A stretch of 5,937 bases of DNA, taken from the NCBI GenBank assembly GCA_026645375.1, contig JAPFFX010000134.1, positions 1-5,937 of the forward strand, read 5' to 3'. Shown piece by piece: positions 4,425 to 5,937 of the stretch. The position numbers were made by a program, and so were the translations under genes. The notes beneath the pieces are model-generated. The model was not told the origin of the DNA, made no database searches, and was given only the letters and a program-made list of their open reading frames with translations. The stretch's first letter is position 1; every line of letters begins with the position of its first letter. Source of the stretch: Citricoccus sp. WCRC_4. Lineage in GTDB: Bacteria > Actinomycetota > Actinomycetes > Actinomycetales > Micrococcaceae.

Positions 4425-5937
4425 TGGGCGGTGCCCCCGGGTTCCCCCATCTGCACGTCGCCAGCGCCTTCAGCGCTCACTACGGGGTGTCCTGGCCCGG
4501 CGAGCTGGCCGCGGCGGCCGCCGCGGACGGCGCCGATCTCCTGGCCTGCACCGACCGGGACGGCCTGTACGGCACCGCCAAGCACGTCGGGGCCTGCCTG
4601 GAGCACGGCCTCGACCCGGTGGTCGGTGTGGACCTGGCGGTGCACTGGGGGCCCGCCCACGCCGGCACGGGGGTGTCGGACAGCGCCGGCAGGGTGGTCG
4701 TCCTGGCCCGCGGGGGGACCGGGGGCAGCGGTTACCGTGCCCTGGTCCGGCTGGTCTCGGCGGCCCACGCCCACACCACGGGCGGGGCCGCCGGGGGGAC
4801 GCCGTACGTGACGATGGCCGAGCTGGCCGGCTGGGCCGCCGGCCCCCACCACGGCGCCCCGCCGGAACTGTTCGTGCTGCTGGGACCGGGATCCGACGTC
4901 GGGCAGTTGATGGCCGCGCGCAGGTACACCGCCGGGCGGGCGCTGCTGCGCCGCTGGAAGGCCGCCCTGCCGGCCGGGTCGTTGCGGGTGGAGGTGGTCT
5001 GCCACCTGTCCCCGCCCGGGGAGAAGCTCTCGGCCGCGCACGCCGTGAAGATGCTCCGCGCGGCACGGGACACCCGGGTGCCGGCGGTGCTGACCAACGC
5101 GGTGCGGTATGCCACCCCGGACGGCGCCGCCACCGCCGACGTCCTCGACGCCGCCCGGGCGCTGAGCTCCCTGGAGGCCCTGGCCGACCTCCAGCCCAAC
5201 GGGCAGGGCTGGCTGAAACCGGCCGGGCCCATGCACCAGGTGGCCCGCGAGGTCTGCCGCGCAGCCGGGGCCGAGGGCGCCGGCGCGTTGCTGGAGGCCA
5301 CCCACGCCCTGGCCGACGCCTGCCGGATGGACCCCGGCCCGGACCTGGGCTGGGGGCGGCCCACGGTACCGGAGGCCTCGGTGATCGGGATCGCCGGCGA
5401 CCCGGTCACCGCCCTGCGCCAGCGCACCCTGGCCGGGGCCCACGCCCGCTTCCCGCAGCTGTACGGCGGCAGCCGGTTCTCGTCGTCGCGGGCCGGCCGG
5501 GAACTGGAGGACCGGCTGGAACACGAACTGGGGATCATCACCCGGCTCGGCTTCGCCAGCTACTTCCTCACCGTGGCCGAGGTGGTGCGGATGATCGAGG
5601 ACCTGGGGGTCCGGGTCTCGGCACGGGGCTCCGGGGCGTCGTCCCTGGTCAACCACCTGCTGCGGATCTCGAACGTGGACCCGATGCGGCACGAGCTGAT
5701 CTTCGAGCGCTTCCTGTCCCATGACCGCTCCACACTGCCGGACATCGACGTGGACGTGGAGTCCGCCCGCCGGCATGACGTCTACGAGGCCATCTTCGCC
5801 CGGTTCGGGGCCGAGAGAACCACGCTGATGAGCATGCAGAACGGTTACCGGGCCCGCGGGGCGGTCCGGGATGCCGGCATGGCGCTCGGGATGGACGCCG
5901 AACAGGTGGACACGATCGCCAAGCAACTGTGGCGGTT
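4424..5937 (+). CDS. dnaE2: Error-prone DNA polymerase III alpha subunit (DnaE2), N-terminal half, 3' truncated
   Basis: The frame runs without a stop from ATG 4424 past the right edge; 504 residues are visible of a family usually above 1,000. The N-terminal PHP domain opens with HLHVASAFSAHYG (9-21), then TDRDGLYG (43-50) and VGVDL (67-71), with TNAVRYATPDGA at 224-235. The polymerase core follows: GFASYFLTVAEVV (376-388), the phosphate-binding SARGSGASSLVN (399-410), and the catalytic palm motif LPDIDVDVESARR (438-450), in which Asp440 and Asp442 match the two metal-binding aspartates of the C-family palm. YRARGAVRDAGMALGM (475-490) matches the next conserved block. The third catalytic Asp lies outside the window. 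It copies past damaged template, normally with ImuB and the beta clamp. Several PHP metal ligands are replaced. It is co-transcribed and overlapping with DUF6504 behind a LexA box. DnaE1 is less likely, given the HLHVASAFS/TDRDG subclass and the SOS context. Confidence 0.88.
   Translation, partial: MGGAPGFPHLHVASAFSAHYGVSWPGELAAAAAADGADLLACTDRDGLYGTAKHVGACLEHGLDPVVGVDLAVHWGPAHAGTGVSDSAGRVVVLARGGTGGSGYRALVRLVSAAHAHTTGGAAGGTPYVTMAELAGWAAGPHHGAPPELFVLLGPGSDVGQLMAARRYTAGRALLRRWKAALPAGSLRVEVVCHLSPPGEKLSAAHAVKMLRAARDTRVPAVLTNAVRYATPDGAATADVLDAARALSSLEALADLQPNGQGWLKPAGPMHQVAREVCRAAGAEGAGALLEATHALADACRMDPGPDLGWGRPTVPEASVIGIAGDPVTALRQRTLAGAHARFPQLYGGSRFSSSRAGRELEDRLEHELGIITRLGFASYFLTVAEVVRMIEDLGVRVSARGSGASSLVNHLLRISNVDPMRHELIFERFLSHDRSTLPDIDVDVESARRHDVYEAIFARFGAERTTLMSMQNGYRARGAVRDAGMALGMDAEQVDTIAKQLWR

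Noticed and set aside
4509..4526. Perfect 18-base GC palindrome (includes a NotI-type core) in dnaE2
   Set aside because: It is explained by a run of six alanine codons (GCC/GCG) in the PHP domain; the palindrome is a by-product of codon choice.
4175..5926. Long minus-strand open frame opposite DUF6504 and dnaE2
   Set aside because: The predicted protein is Gly/Pro/Arg/His-rich without domains, while the plus strand encodes recognisable DnaE2 motifs throughout.

Overview
The window is very GC-rich, with strongly G/C-biased third codon positions. It carries a mycothiol-dependent isomerase family, a LAL-type LuxR regulator, a mycobacterial-type LexA box and a DnaE2-type polymerase. Together these point to a high-GC actinobacterium. 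Micrococcaceae or a close relative is my guess from general resemblance, not something I could test.

Layout. (1) Positions 3-1340, plus strand: the C-terminal part of a large LuxR/LAL regulator with a TPR-like helical region and a C-terminal helix-turn-helix. Its N-terminus lies outside the window. (2) Positions 1378-2793, minus strand, convergent with (1): a 12-helix MFS transporter of the aromatic acid:H+ symporter type (benzoate / 4-hydroxybenzoate / gentisate class). (3) Positions 2794-3034: a divergent control region with a promoter candidate for each direction and a cluster of short palindromes. (4) Positions 3035-3733, plus strand: a mycothiol-dependent maleylpyruvate isomerase with its zinc ligands intact. 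(5) Positions 3734-4094: a 361-base gap holding a near-perfect LexA (SOS) box and a strong leader hairpin. (6) Positions 4095-4424: a small DUF6504 protein. (7) Positions 4424-5937 and beyond: dnaE2, overlapping the DUF6504 gene by one base (TGATG) and cut off by the window edge.

Two functional units can be read. The transporter and isomerase form a divergent pair that fits uptake and ring-fission processing of a gentisate-type aromatic acid. The other gentisate enzymes (1,2-dioxygenase, fumarylpyruvate hydrolase) and a dedicated regulator are not in view. The DUF6504-dnaE2 pair reads as a DNA-damage-inducible translesion synthesis operon under LexA. No imuA'/imuB lies between the LexA box and dnaE2. 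The PHP domain of this DnaE2 has lost most of the usual metal ligands, so it probably does not proofread through that domain.

I see no tRNA, rRNA, CRISPR array, insertion sequence or prophage. The points most worth checking are the LexA box with its unusually long structured leader, and the palindrome cluster between the transporter and the isomerase.
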